From Sacculina carcini (Eukaryota > Arthropoda > Thecostraca > Sacculinidae), in assembly GCA_916048095.2 (NCBI GenBank), contig OU696572.1, forward strand, positions 10,807,376 to 10,871,375: DNA of 64,000 bases. Reading direction: 5' to 3'. Shown here piece after piece: positions 21,905-33,225 of the stretch. Under the pieces are notes generated by a model. It was not told where the DNA came from. It did no database searches and saw only the letters and a program-made list of their open reading frames with translations. The position numbers were made by a program, and so were the translations under genes. How positions within the stretch are numbered: position 1 is the first letter of the stretch; each line of letters opens with the position of its first letter.

Positions 21905-24900
21905 ATGGACAACAGAGATTCGCTGTCTCTGTCGGCTTCTCAAGTGAAGGGAGTTGTTGCAGCGACCGGGGGTTCAGGAGGCGCGTCTGACGTCATCAAT
22001 CGCGACAACGTTCGTGTTGTCCATCTGTCCATTCCTTCGTCTGTTGTGTCACAGGTACTAGCATGCACCGACACACACGCGTATATAGTTTCATCTTTTT
22101 GTCCGTTAAATCAGTGTTTCTAAACCTTTCTCCTGTCGTGGCCCCCTTGAACACAATTTGAAACCTTGTGGCTTCTCAGAAACAACCGTTGGTTCCTCAC
22201 GAACAGTTCTGGACCCTTCTAGAAGTCCTTGTGGCCCCATACACATGGATTGTTGCGACGCGACTTTTTCATATTTATCCGACAACTCGTTTCAATGTAT
22301 ATCCTTCGTAGATCGTGAGAAAACATGGGACCCCCATTTTTTAATTTGATTATATAAGCTCTCAAAAAAGACGTTGAGAAACCCATCGTTAAATCACGAA
22401 TGTTCTTGAATGCTACCTATTATATCCAAATATTATGCCCATTTCAGCTATTGAGATGTCGCACAATTATGCTGCATTCAGTTTTATAATAAAATATGGG
22501 TCGATTGTAAATGTAATATATGAGCCATACGATGTAATATATGAGTCATTAAGTTCATATTATAATCCAAAGTTCTGCTCCATATTTTTCAATGAGGGTT
22601 TAATGAGCAGAGATATTTCATTTCATTTCAGCGTGATGAAGCACAGTCTACCGATGGTCTATTTATCAATACGTTTTTTATCCACAATATGGGCCATAAA
22701 ATATATATTATATGGGCCATAAAATAGGGTAAAAAATCGACAAAAGGGTTTTCATATGGTCAATATATTATATCATTATAAGGAGAAACTACTATATACT
22801 GGAGAAAAGGTAGGGTGGGCCTATTGAATCATGTTATTAAAAACTAGCATTTGAGACCTGAAAAGTGACGGCGGTTTAATAGTACATTTGTTTGTTTTGT
22901 CTTCTTTGTTCGGTGGATTGCTACATTCTACAACACAACCTTTTCAAACTAATTGACAAAACACAAAATGTCATAAATGCACATCGGCCAACGCTCCTAC
23001 ACGCTCATGATTTATGTGTGAATTATTCTATACCACGTGTGTGTGTGTGTGTTTGTTGTCTTCTGTGCTGTATGTTGTGTTGTCTTTTGTGCTGTATGTT
23101 GTGTTGTCTTCTGTGCTGTATGTCTGCTGTGCTATCTTATTCAATATGTATGTGTGTGTGTGCGTGTGTATTTTTGTGTTTCTGAGTATGTAAACGTGAG
23201 TGTATGTTTGTGTTTGTGCGTATATGTACTTGTCTGTTTTGTGTGTGTGTGTGTATGTAGGTGAGTGTGTGTGTTCGTGATTGTGTATGTGTATGACTCT
23301 TGTGCTTGAGAGTGTGTGTGTGTTGTGTGTGAGCGCTTTTGAGACCCTCGGGTGAAAAGCGCGATATAAATGTCTTAATGTAATATAATGTAATGTGTGT
23401 GTGTGTGGCAGCATTCGGTGATTCAGTCGGTGAGTCCGGCCAGTGTTCAGTTGGCCGGCAAGAACAACGTGATTTTGTTGAACAGCGGAGGAGGCGCTGG
23501 TGCTGGCGGTGCCGCTGGCTCCAAACAGCCCACCACAGGCGTCATTCAGACCAGCGCCGGAACTTTTCACAACATCCAGGTGCACGTCCATCCATCAGCG
23601 CCGTCTTTCGCGTTCTATTTCGTCATTATAGCTGCACTCGTGTGCACAAGTATCGAAAATGGCCCAGTTCTGCTCTCATCCTCCCGGCTAAATTAGTTTT
23701 TCTCAAACTCTCTCTTTCTCTCTCTCTCGGTGTCTCCCTGGATATGCTCGATTCGCAATTTTTCAGAAGTGCATGAACCAGGGGCGGTATATTACCCCCC
23801 GACAAATTGACTGGGGGTATGAATATGCAATTTTACCCCCCGGGAATTCTGCTGAGTTCGGTTCATTGGCAGTATATTTTCATCAAAATCAGCAAAGAAG
23901 GCAAATGACAATACACCAAAAATGCAAGAAATTATAAATATGTGAAGAATTATATTACGCAATATACTTTTCATTGAGGTATGTGTGTGTTGTAATTGAA
24001 TAGGCTGAAAATAGTTGAGGGTATCATGCAATTAACCAACTGAGTCAACTTTAAACACTAATGCATGATGGCTGTCATCCCCCCGAGCCTCGACACAAAT
24101 TTACACCTATGGCATGAACCGAACTCAGTTTCAGAAGTGTGGAGTTCATTATTGTTCATCAGTCAATTGCTACTGATTGTTCCGCTCACGTGTGTGTTGA
24201 TATTTTTGCTTACGATTTCATTTGTTCGTCAATATTTCAACATGGCCTTCACTATTGTTTCAGTTTAGGCTCGAAATAGAATACGAATTATGCTCGAACA
24301 AAATGCTAGGATAATGAGCACGAACAGAATGAATGCCTGATCTGTGCCATGAATGACAACTTCTGATTCCCTTCCCAAGCACTTCTGGAATTGAATCGAA
24401 CGTACCATATGTGTATTTTGAACGCTATCGGTACATGGGGGCCTCTGTAGGGTGGTAATAGTGCTTACACTCTTCCCATGTAACTGTATTTGCCTGTAAT
24501 TGTGTGTGTGTGTGTGTGTGTGTGCGTGTGTGTGTTTATGTGCGTTTACAGCGCCCTAGAGGTTCTCTACGTTGCAGGGCGCTATATATAAATATCTACC
24601 TAATGTAATAGAATGTGTATGCGTGTGTGTGTGTGTGTGCAGGTATTGGACGCAGTTCAAGCGGGCGAGTCTGGCGGTGGCGGTGTCTATGTGGAGGATG
24701 GCTCGCGAGGTCGGCGCGAGATATTGTCGCGGCGGCCGTCGTATCGTCGCATCCTCAACGAGCTAGGCGGCGCCGTGTCCGAGGAGAAGGTCGACTCGCC
24801 CGACGATCCCAATGGGGTGATCAAAGGTGACACAAACACACACACACACATATATATACCGTATATTTCGGCGTATAAGACGACCCTTAAAGTAAAAAAA

Positions 24901-27016
24901 TCACCCTTAAAAATTGTGGGTCATCTTATACAACCGATATAAAAGGCAGACCTTGAATTCTGCGTACAGAATTTTTAACTTTACATGAAAAAATCAGTAT
25001 CATTTTGGTTGTAAATATAAATGGTTGATTACAAACACCTTTATTTCTCAATAAGAGTAGGTATTACAGTACAACATCATCAATATCAAAAATCAAACCT
25101 GCTCCATATGTATATCTAAAACCCATTTAGCAGTCGTGTTATACAACCGATATATGATAAATGCATAAAAATTTGCTCTAATTTTGTACCTCGTCTTATC
25201 TGACGGTCGTCTTATACGCCGAAATATACCAGAAATGTCCAAAAACGTGGCTAGTTTAGTTAGCAAAATACGAGTTTAGTTAGCAAAATGAGAGGCTGAT
25301 GAAGAAAGAGACCAAAATCCAACCGACATGTGTTTGTTTGCGCAGTGATTCCGGCGTCGGCGCTGCAGTTGACATCTTCCGACAACATCCACAATCTGCA
25401 GAACATCTCGTGCTCAACACCGGCCGGCACCACTGCATCTGCCAGCACTCTGGTGCAGTATACTCAGGCGTCGGACGGACAATACTTTGTGCCAGGTAGC
25501 ACAGCGAATGTCTCATTTAAGAGTGAATGTCTCATTTAAGAGTGAATATCTCATATAAGAGTGAATGTCTCATAAGAGATATGCAATTTAAGAGTGAATG
25601 TCTCATATAAGAGTGAATGTCCCATATAAGAGTGAATGTCCCATTTAAGAGTGAATGTCCCATTGAGGAATAAATCTCCCATATAAGAGTGAATGTCTAA
25701 TATAAGAGTGGGTCCCATACAAGGGCGGAAATGTCCCTCTTCATGCGATGACAAAGCGCCTGCAGTCTAGCGTGCTTATAAGACCAATGGCAAAATTATT
25801 CCGCCGCCTTTTCGGTGGAGTGCATGTACTTCCCACGTCAACCACACTGTCCCTGTTTAATAATGGTGATAATGAATATAAAAATATAATAAATTAATAT
25901 TGCAATTATTTTCAGTGCATAATTTTTTCAATTTGCTTTGTAAATGTGTGTGAGAAGTGTTGTGGTGCCTTGTTGTGTTGCATCATTGAATGATTGTGTG
26001 TGTGTTTGTTTGTGTGTGTGTGTGGGTGACTGCAGTGTCTATTCCCGTGTCTGGCTCGTTGAAGCTGGATCAACACGAGACATCGCACCAGATGGTATTA
26101 TCGGCATCGGGCGAGCTGATCGAGGAGGTTGCCAAGAAGCGCGAGGTGCGCCTGCTCAAAAACAGGTACACACACACACACACACACACACATACTGAGT
26201 ATTTGTGAAGCCTCCTGTCTAGGGGTGATATTGAAGCAGTGTGTGGGTGTGTGTATGAACAGTGTATTGGGTTAAATCGGTCGTATGATGTGAATGTAGC
26301 AAGTCTGGGCTGTTAAGCAAGACACAAGCAGTATATGCATATGTAGCATACGTATGTATATGTATATGTAGCACGACTCGCGAATTACATTACATTGAGC
26401 TCATTTTGTCGCGCTTTTCATTCGAATGTCTCAAAGGCACACACACACACACAAGCACACACACATGCGTACACACACACACACACACACACACGCACGA
26501 TGTATGACACATCCAACGAGCCAATGTGTGTGTGTGTGTGTTTCTCTATCTTAGGACCCCGTATTTACAATACGCTCTCCCCAACACTACGTTCTATCAC
26601 TTCTATCCCTGTTTTCAAAAAACACTCAAAGAAATGTTTCATGGTGAAATCGTATTATACTCTAGAGAACATTGTCTATATTAGTGATGATTATAAGGTG
26701 TAAATTATCTCTCTTCTTTCTTTACCTTTCACTTTCTGTGTGTGTGTATGTGTGTAAGTCTGTGTGTGTTTGTGAATGTGTGCGTGTGCAGCGCCCTAGA
26801 GACCCTCTAGGTGTAGGGCGCTATATAAATATCTACCTAATGTAATGTAATGTATGTGTGTGTGTGTGCAGAGAGGCAGCCAAGGAGTGTCGGCGCAAGA
26901 AGAAGGAGTACATCAAGTGTCTGGAGAACCGCGTGGCCGTGCTGGAGAACCAGAACAAGGCGCTGATTGAGGAGCTCAAATCGCTCAAAGAACTCTACTG
27001 TCAAAACAAACCCTGA
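21905..27016 (+). CDS. CREB: CREB/CREM/ATF1-family bZIP transcription factor, six exons, 308 aa
   Basis: Nuclear cAMP-response-element binding activator. Exons: 21905-22054, 23412-23579, 24643-24826, 25346-25495, 26036-26165, 26872-27016 (stop TGA 27014-27016). Phases 0,0,1,1,2, all GT/AG. Exon 3 carries the kinase-inducible domain RREILSRRPSYRRILNEL, with the PKA-type phosphoacceptor Ser at about 139. Exons 5-6 encode the basic region KREVRLLKNREAAKECRRKK and the leucine zipper CLENRVAVLENQNKALIEEL (about residues 252-305), nearly identical to animal CREB. Exon 2 is Gly/Ala-rich rather than strongly Gln-rich. Length agrees with invertebrate CREBs (~280-340). I cannot separate CREB from CREM/ATF1, which are vertebrate paralogues. 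Confidence 0.96.
22112..22386. mobile_element. hAT-like MITE, 'GGCCCCC' family, copy 2 (perfect TSD cgttaaat)
   Basis: Starts CAGTGTTTCTAAACC and ends GTTGAGAAACCCAT. Identical 8-bp flanks at 22104-22111 and 22387-22394. Shares interior with 13540-13869. Sits 58 bp inside CREB intron 1. Confidence 0.88.
23333..23398 (+). repeat. Hairpin repeat upstream of CREB exon 2
   Basis: Inverted arms GCGCTTTT / AAAAGCGC around GAGACCCTCGGGTG, then GATATAAATGTC and a TAATG-rich tail running into (TG)n and the acceptor AG at 23410-23411. Sense orientation relative to the gene. Related copies: 24547-24612, 26788-26855, 41255-41322 (reverse) and 26388-26437 (reverse). Confidence 0.85.
23779..24111 (-). mobile_element. 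hAT-like MITE, 'GTAGAT' family, copy 1 (perfect TSD gcatgaac)
   Basis: Identical flanks gcatgaac at 23771-23778 and 24112-24119. The interior is the reverse complement of the copies at 51655-52004 and 61271-61600 (GTCGAGGCTCGGGGGGATGA near one end). 333 bp, in CREB intron 2. Confidence 0.9.
24547..24612 (+). repeat. Hairpin repeat upstream of CREB exon 3
   Basis: AGCGCCCT ... AGGGCGCT arms around AGAGGTTCTCTACGTTGC, then ATATATAAATATCTACC and a TAATGTAATAGAATG tail, followed by (TG)n and CAG at the 3' splice site (acceptor AG 24641-24642). Confidence 0.85.
24861..25229. mobile_element. MITE with 25-bp terminal inverted repeats
   Basis: Left end 24861-24885 begins GTATATTTCGGCGTATAAGA and is the exact reverse complement of 25205-25229. 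A second pair of internal motifs (TTATACAACCGATAT) occurs near each end. 369 bp, non-coding, at the start of CREB intron 3. Superfamily not assigned from TIR alone. Confidence 0.88.
25500..25715 (+). repeat. 20-bp minisatellite in CREB intron 4
   Basis: About eleven imperfect copies of AGTGAATGTCTCATATAAGA starting five bases after the CREB exon 4 donor (25496). Variants carry TCCCAT or TTTAAG. Confidence 0.9.
26388..26437 (-). repeat. Reverse-oriented hairpin repeat in CREB intron 5
   Basis: Reverse complement reads CTTTGAGACATTCG, then AATGAAAAGCGCGAC and a CAATGTAATGTAAT tail. Same family as the copies beside exons 2, 3 and 6, but antisense and far from a splice site. Confidence 0.7.
26788..26855 (+). 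repeat. Hairpin repeat upstream of CREB exon 6
   Basis: AGCGCCCTAGAG / CTCTAGG...AGGGCGCT arms, ATATAAATATCTACC, a TAATGTAATGTAATG tail, then (TG)n and CAG at the acceptor (26870-26871). Same order and orientation as at exons 2 and 3. Confidence 0.87.
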
Positions 27017-28064
27017 CGTCATCTCCGCATCACTATTTATCTCCCTGCATGTGTGTGTGTGTGCCTTATTGTTCGTGGCGCTCGAACCAGACGGTTAATT
27101 GAGCAGATTGACACGATTTTGCACGCCTACTCGCCAATCTTATCGCCGAATCTCTTCTCCAAGAAGATTTCGCATTTCGTCTTCCTGTTGTCGATCACAT
27201 TCTCTTTTTTCTCTGCAAACTATTTCGTTTGTGCTTATTTCACAGTGCGTTGTCTTCGTTGTGGTCGTTTTTATTAACGGCAGTTCACTCTCGAACCATC
27301 GAACGCTTCCCAATGCGCTGGAGACACGTGGTCGTTATTGGATTGATTCCAATTCTTCATAGCGTCACGTGTGTGTGTGTGTGTTTCATTCGCTATTGAA
27401 ACTCGGTTTGAAAGCGGTACAACACATAACTGTTTGTGTCTGTCAGTGTTTGACCGCTGGTTAAGAGGGCATTGTGGCCTATCAACGCCAGTAACATCAC
27501 AATGCAAGCCTTTTCTGAGGCGCGGCGGCTTGCTTGTTGGTTCGCTGGCGCACGAGTCTTCCAGAAACGTCGATTTGTGCGTTTCACTGTGTTTGTGTAT
27601 GTGTGTGTGTGTGTGTGTGTGCACAAACTCACTTCGGGTACATTGGTCAGGTGTGCATGTTGTGGTGATATTTCATTTGCATGATAATTCTGTGATCACT
27701 GTAGTTTGTGTGTGCGTATGGGGGGGGGAGAAGGGGGGGGGGGGGCTGTGCCAGTCGAGATAAATCGTTCATGGAGTAGCGATATATAGTACTATAGTTT
27801 TTAGCGAGAGCTGTGTAGCCTTGCATCAAGCGGGAGCAATGTAAATGTGTTGGTGGGTCGTCTCGCCTAGTCGCTATTTTCTTGGCGAATGAAATGACAC
27901 ACGCGACTCCCGACTATGTGTACTTCACTGTCACGACGCAATTTGCAATGATTCGTCATGGTTGCATGATTGCATGGGCTGACGCTGCGCCCTCTGCGGT
28001 CATAATTAGATTTTATTGCATATTTTATGGCACAGATGGTTGAGTGTGGATGATTTTTACGATG

Positions 28065-28070
28065 AATAAA
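28065..28070 (+). terminator. Candidate CREB poly(A) signal AATAAA
   Basis: AATAAA about 1.05 kb after the CREB stop codon, followed about 10 bases later by a TGTGTGTGGATG GU-rich element, the usual cleavage-site arrangement. No nearer AATAAA was noticed. Confidence 0.45.
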
Positions 28071-28651
28071 TGAACCAATGTGTGTGTGGATGAGCAAGTG
28101 TTAAGTGTAGAGATAATACGAGCCGTCTTTGGATGCACGAAAAGTGACAACATTCGCTTGCATAGCGTTCGTGAGTTTCAAACAAAATTCCGACCAAACT
28201 CAGGTGTTCTGTCTTGATATGTTCAGACTCTCTTCGTGTCTGGAGGGAACTCCTTTCTAACTCTTCGCTACCGTTCATAGACGCGGCAGCTTCTTGGACT
28301 AAGTGACTAAAAGACCAGACTTCCTCTCCATGGGATATTGGAGTGTTATTAGTATTTATATGAGTAATAATACAAGCCAAGAGTCGATCGATCCGCCATC
28401 ATAGTTTGATTTGCCCTCATACGGGTGTAACGGGATATATATATCCACTTCAGATTTAATACATCCTTTACTGTTTCAGCCCACATTTCAGTTCATATTT
28501 AACGACATTCATAAAAGGGACCGAAGTCAGGCTAGTTTATTCACAAGACGCGATTGCGTAACTATCTCGATGACACACCGATTAGACAGAGTATCAGAAC
28601 AATTCACAAAGAGTGCAACATCAAAGCCTGATAATACAACTTGGTTTAGAC

Positions 28652-28974
28652 CAGTGGTTCTTTGCCTGTGGGAAATTCCCCACTGGTGGGGAATGGAAGA
28701 GTTGCCAAGTGGGAAGCTAAAGGTCGGACAGAACAGGACAACTATGTGTGTGTTTTTATCAATTCAAATTCGTTTTCTTTTGTTTCTAATGACCTTTTGA
28801 CATTTACTTTGATGTAACAACTGAATTTATTGAATTTATTAATTATGAATATAATTATATGATATAATACAATATGAATATAATTATTACATGAATTTAT
28901 CAGCGATGTTGTGGAAAATTAAGATATGGCTCATTAAGAAGTGGGGAATCAGAGAAAAAAGTTGGGAACCACTG
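28652..28974. mobile_element. hAT-like MITE, 'ATTCCCCACTGGTGG' family, copy 2 (perfect TSD gtttagac)
   Basis: CAGTGGTTCTTTGCC ... GTTGGGAACCACTG, 323 bp, with identical gtttagac at 28644-28651 and 28975-28982. Same family as 13275-13531 and 56201-56517. Confidence 0.92.
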
Positions 28975-28981
28975 GTTTAGA

Positions 28982-29306
28982 CAGAGGCGTAGCTAGGCTA
29001 TGTGCCTAGCGGGGCGGAAATTTTTTACCGCTTCACCATGTATGCTTGCTGGTACCGTAACCGCAAGAGACTGAGTGCGCTCCAACACGACTGTAATAGG
29101 GAATTAGCAAGTCCATATGTCAGTAAAGATCTAAAGACGAATCCCTTATAATAGTGCCTGCTTCCAGTAATCTAATTGCAGATGATTATTTTCAATCGAC
29201 CTTGCCTTCATTCAGCTCTTAGTGATTATAATTCAACGTCTTCAGTAGTTCTTGTGCGGCCCCTTAAAACATGCCACCCCTCTCGCACCCCTGCGCTACG
29301 CCACTG
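28982..29306. mobile_element. hAT-like MITE ('GGCGTAGC' family) inserted in the TSD of the previous one
   Basis: CAGAGGCGTAGCTAGG ... GCGCTACGCCACTG, 325 bp. Flanks ggtttaga (28974-28981) and ggtttagg (29307-29314). Its left target copy overlaps the right target duplication of the preceding MITE. Confidence 0.88.
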
Positions 29307-29314
29307 GGTTTAGG

Positions 29315-30370
29315 GACGTTTCAGATTGACAGCAATGTGAATACACAAATGCACAACGTATAGTGAAAACTGATAGATTTGTGGTGAGACAGTAGACCAC
29401 GACGGGTGACCGGGAAATATTTGTGGTGATGGTGATATATTGGTGGTTCAAATGACAGATATTGTCATTCACAGTGTTGCTGAATTGGTGTGGAACAACT
29501 CTCTCACACACACAGGCACATATGCGGTCAGAAAACAAAACATGGGAACTTGGCATTTGCTGGATCCATCAAATCGACGAGAAAGTACAGTGTTCCCGCC
29601 AAACCTGAGATTCAGCAATTGCACAATCAACCTTCATGTCACACTCAAACCTCTATTCAAAAGCAATCACTGAACCGGTCATTCAACTTCGATTGCATGA
29701 TGATTCATTGCACGGTATGCTTTCACCAAAACAAGCGGATGAACAGTTCTCATGGGATCAATACATTACTGATGTCAACAAAAGTGGATGAATCATAGAC
29801 AGGCAACTGAAACCGAAACGATCATAACCTCAGCGAGAACACAAGCCGAGAGTACCGGTCTGGGTAGATTGTGCACAGAGTAGACTAACTATCTTACAAG
29901 TTAGGCAAGTAATCTTGGAGCACAAGACAAAACAGAGGGATTACCTTCAAACAATGAGAACGGCCTGTCTGGTTGACGACAAGTTTCGCGACATTCCATG
30001 CTCCAACGAGCAAAACAGCACGCTCTATACAGGTAGCGTGCATCCTTAGAACGAAAAATGAATGCGCATGAATATTATGAGCTGTGTTATTAGAAAAATA
30101 TTGGGAGCAATACTTGGGGAACAAAATAAACAAATAAAATGAAATATATAATCAACTGTCAGGTATCGATAGCTTCAGGACAATTCTAAGCAGGTATTTT
30201 TACAAACACTACAAAATTACGCAAATTAAATAAACAAATTACATTAACAAGATAAACTGTTTTTGATAAAAATACAATAAGCACATTGAAACACAGGCTA
30301 ATAAAAAAATATGCTTATTAGTACGTTGATACAAAATTGAAACACATGTGTAATATACCGTAAAACAATA
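29315..30370. other. Unassigned spacer
   Basis: AT-rich with short open frames only. I see no repeat family member or conserved coding motif. Confidence 0.4.
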
Positions 30371-30626
30371 GTAAGTGAAATATACTCTAAAACCTCTATT
30401 TGAAGGACACCTTTAACTGAACGACACTTTGATGAATTCTTCTCTTTTGGCAATAGCTATGGTTGACTGATTTTAATTAGTGAATTTGTGATTACTTAGC
30501 AGAGATCACCTTAAACTTGTGTTTTTGTTAAATAAATATGCATACGTCACATGGTTTTTACGTCCATGCAACTTACCATATTTTCTCAAAATTCCGACCA
30601 GCTAGTGGAAAAAATAGATCGGTACT
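30371..30626 (+). repeat. Dispersed repeat family D, copy 1
   Basis: Shares GTAAGTGAAATATAC, ACCTCTATTTGAAGGACACC, TGGCAATAGCTATGGTTGAC and GTGGAAAAAATAGA in the same order with 36556-36822. A third copy is split by a hAT element at 33763-34071. The terminal pieces (CCTCTA...; ...GCCGCTCTATTTTCC) look like inverted ends of a DNA transposon. Confidence 0.75.
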
Positions 30627-30934
30627 CTTGTGGCTTAATTGTAATGGCGTAACGATGTGTGTATGGGAGTGTAGGTGTGTGCGTATGGTTGAGTGATTGT
30701 AGAGTGTGAGAGATGCGTACTTGTGTGAATGGCTTCTTTGTGCATGTGCTGTACTGCAGCGAGGAGTGTGCAAGATTGCAAGTGTCGAGTGTCAGGTGTC
30801 GTTGTGGCGTTGGTTTGCTCTGCATGTGTATGTGAGTGTGAGTGCGCGTATGCAATGGTGTCCTTGTTTGGTCCTGAGTTCGTGGAGGGAGTCGTGTTCG
30901 GGCGTGTTTGCTCTGTGGTGTGTTCTTGTAGGCG

Positions 30935-30960
30935 CGCGTGGGACATCGCTGTCCCACGCG
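30935..30960. repeat. GC-rich perfect hairpin
   Basis: CGCGTGGGAC-ATCGCT-GTCCCACGCG: a 10-bp perfect stem with a 6-base loop, extendable by GGCG/TGCC to 14 pairs with one G-T. It lies at the right edge of a GC/TG-rich island (30640-30965) in AT-rich DNA and is followed by CTTTTAATAC. Confidence 0.85.
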
Positions 30961-31610
30961 TGCCTGTCTTTTAATACATAGTTGTTGTATTAGAATTGTG
31001 TTTTACAACTCTCTAATTGAAGGGCACTACGGTGGAAGATTTCCGAAAATATAACGACATGCAGCTCAAATATACGAACTTTTTCCATATTTTTGCCTGC
31101 AATCGCTATTGAGTTCAGGTGAAACACATGCTGGCTGGTTCAATTTCATTGCATGTTTGATGCAATACATACTTGCATACGTTCTCACGTCTGAGCAACT
31201 TGATTCATGATGACTTAAAGGAAAAGGTTATAGGTCAATGTAGACTTGAAGGATTCCTCTGAAGAGTGGACATTTCATTGTGGAATTAACTGCATCAGTT
31301 GAACATCACACACAATCTAACCGTGTTAATATGTTGGATACAGGGACTGTACGATTGTATACGCAAGCTTCGGCCACTACAGTTCACATGCACCCGAAAT
31401 ACGCGTTTTAGTGAATTCGTTGCTATTTGTGTAAAACTTTGAACATAATACACATGCACCGAGTACTACTCAAGTGGAATCGACCAGTGCATCAAAACTT
31501 CGAGCTCATTTTTGTGTCCAAGCAATGACAGTGTTTATGTTGTTGTTGGTCGTATAGAACGGTGGTTGTCCAATCCACCAGACGCACTGTTGAACAGGAA
31601 GGCATCGACG

Positions 31611-32363
31611 ATGTGTTTGTGCACCAAAATGTCTCTCAAAATATCAGCCCTGATCCTGTATATGATGATAATCGAGTCGGATGGGTCGCAGGGGCTTTTT
31701 GTTAAGAAGAGGGTCAACTCCAATCTACCAACAGCAGATCAACAACGCACGTTGGCATCTGTCACAGATTGCGCAGTCTGGTGTGTTAGTGTGGGCGAAA
31801 ATGGCTGCTACAGCTTCACTTGGAACAACAGCAATGATGCCTCGTGCAACCTCTACTCTGTGGCAAAAATATCCAGCATCCACTTGGCAGATACTGCCGA
31901 AGACGACAGTAGCAGTGTGAGCATGATGAAAAGAGCCGTGACTCAATGCAGTGATGGCTGGATCATCAGTCTGGACAAGATCTCATGCTACAAAATTCTC
32001 ACTAAGAAAACAACGTGGCAAAACGCACGCAGACACTGTCAGTCCTTCGATTTGACCGGCGATTTGGCTGTGTTTCGCTCGATCGAAGACAACCAGAGAA
32101 TGGCAGATATAGCGTATTTCAACTTCAGCGACATTACTGCTATATGGATGAACATGAACGATATTGAACAGGAAGGTGTTTACAAGTGGGGCAGAGATCA
32201 GCCAACTTCGTTCGCCAATTGGCTTGCTGGAGAACCGAACAACCAAAACAATGAGGATTGCATGGCCACATGGATACGGCATTACGGCAAGAAGTCAGAC
32301 CAATGGGCCGACCAACCTTGTCACTATGAACATAATTTTCTTTGTGAAATCCAACTCTACTGA
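31611..32363 (+). CDS. Secreted single-exon C-type lectin-domain protein, 250 aa
   Basis: The N-terminus has a hydrophobic signal-peptide-like stretch (ISALILYMMIIE). Start is the ATG at 31611 or the in-frame ATG at 31629. Residues ~45-105 form a Cys-containing PAN/apple-like segment (CAVWCVSVGENGCYSFTW). Residues ~117-249 are a C-type lectin domain: CSDGWI, CYKI, HCQS, IWMNMNDIEQEG, the Ca2+/mannose-type EPN motif in GEPNNQNNEDC, QWADQPC, and terminal FLCEI. The canonical WND appears as WAD. No introns and no transmembrane segment after the signal, so a soluble carbohydrate-binding (possibly immune) protein is likely. Ligand is unknown; EPN suggests mannose-type sugars by family rule. Confidence 0.88.
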   Translation: MCLCTKMSLKISALILYMMIIESDGSQGLFVKKRVNSNLPTADQQRTLASVTDCAVWCVSVGENGCYSFTWNNSNDASCNLYSVAKISSIHLADTAEDDSSSVSMMKRAVTQCSDGWIISLDKISCYKILTKKTTWQNARRHCQSFDLTGDLAVFRSIEDNQRMADIAYFNFSDITAIWMNMNDIEQEGVYKWGRDQPTSFANWLAGEPNNQNNEDCMATWIRHYGKKSDQWADQPCHYEHNFLCEIQLY

Positions 32364-32739
32364 CCAGCTCAACCGAAATGCTGCGAAAATCTCACTGACT
32401 TGAGTGATTGGCACAGACGAAAAATTGACCGTTTCTACGTTATCAACATTCTCTCAGCAAATCATCACTGACTATTCGATCAATTACATGCTACTAGAGG
32501 TGTGTCTGTATAGTTACTCCCCTATGCAAAACCAGTCCATTAAACTAAGCTGGTCTCGAATTAGCACGACGTCCAGTATAGCAGTGCATAATTTCACATG
32601 TCTCTCGCTTTCGCTTGATTTCACACACACACGCAAGTAACCTCTGCACCTAGCGAATTGTGTTGTCGCTACAATTGGCTCAATATACCGCGTCACTTCA
32701 CCAGTGTTGGCAGCGCATTACTCTATTAATATTATTATT

Positions 32740-33225
32740 ATTATTAATTACAGGCAAATACAGTAGCATGGGAAGAGTGCAAGCACTATTACCGCCCTAA
32801 GGTGGCCCCATGTACCGGAAGCGCCCAAAAGATTCAGAGAGAAAGTTCGAAAAAAAAGTCTAGAAAGAGAGTTGGAAAGGAAATAATAAATAAATAACAA
32901 TAAATAATAAACCATCATCCAATAACACTCCATAATGTCACTCAGCCCACGTTCCTCAATAAATAATAACAATCAACAATAAATTTGAGTCAGTAAATAA
33001 CAGCCATCAATAAATAAGAATAAATATTAATAAATAAGTAATAAATAACAATCAAGAACAATAAATATGATTCAATAAACAACAAAAACACCAATAAATA
33101 TTATTCAATAAACAGCAATAACAATAAATATGATTCAATAAACAACAACACCAATAAATATGATTCAATGAACAGCAACAACAATAAATATTATTCAATA
33201 AACAACAACAGCCAACACTGAGTAA
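32740..33225 (-). repeat. Dispersed repeat family A, long copy, 3' of the lectin
   Basis: Begins ATTAATTACAGGCAAATACAG, contains CTAAGGTGGCCCCATGTACC and GGAAGCGCCCAAAA, then degenerates into AATAAATATGATTCAATAAA tandem units. Matches 17340-17780 along its length. Confidence 0.78.

Noticed and set aside
23040..23130. Regular spacing suggestive of a CRISPR-like array (TGTTGTGTTGTCTTCTGTGC repeats)
   Set aside because: Tandem minisatellite without unique spacers in a eukaryotic intron; no CRISPR anywhere.
30935..30960. Rho-independent terminator or histone 3' stem-loop
   Set aside because: Eukaryotic context, stem and loop do not match the histone element, and no upstream gene ends here.
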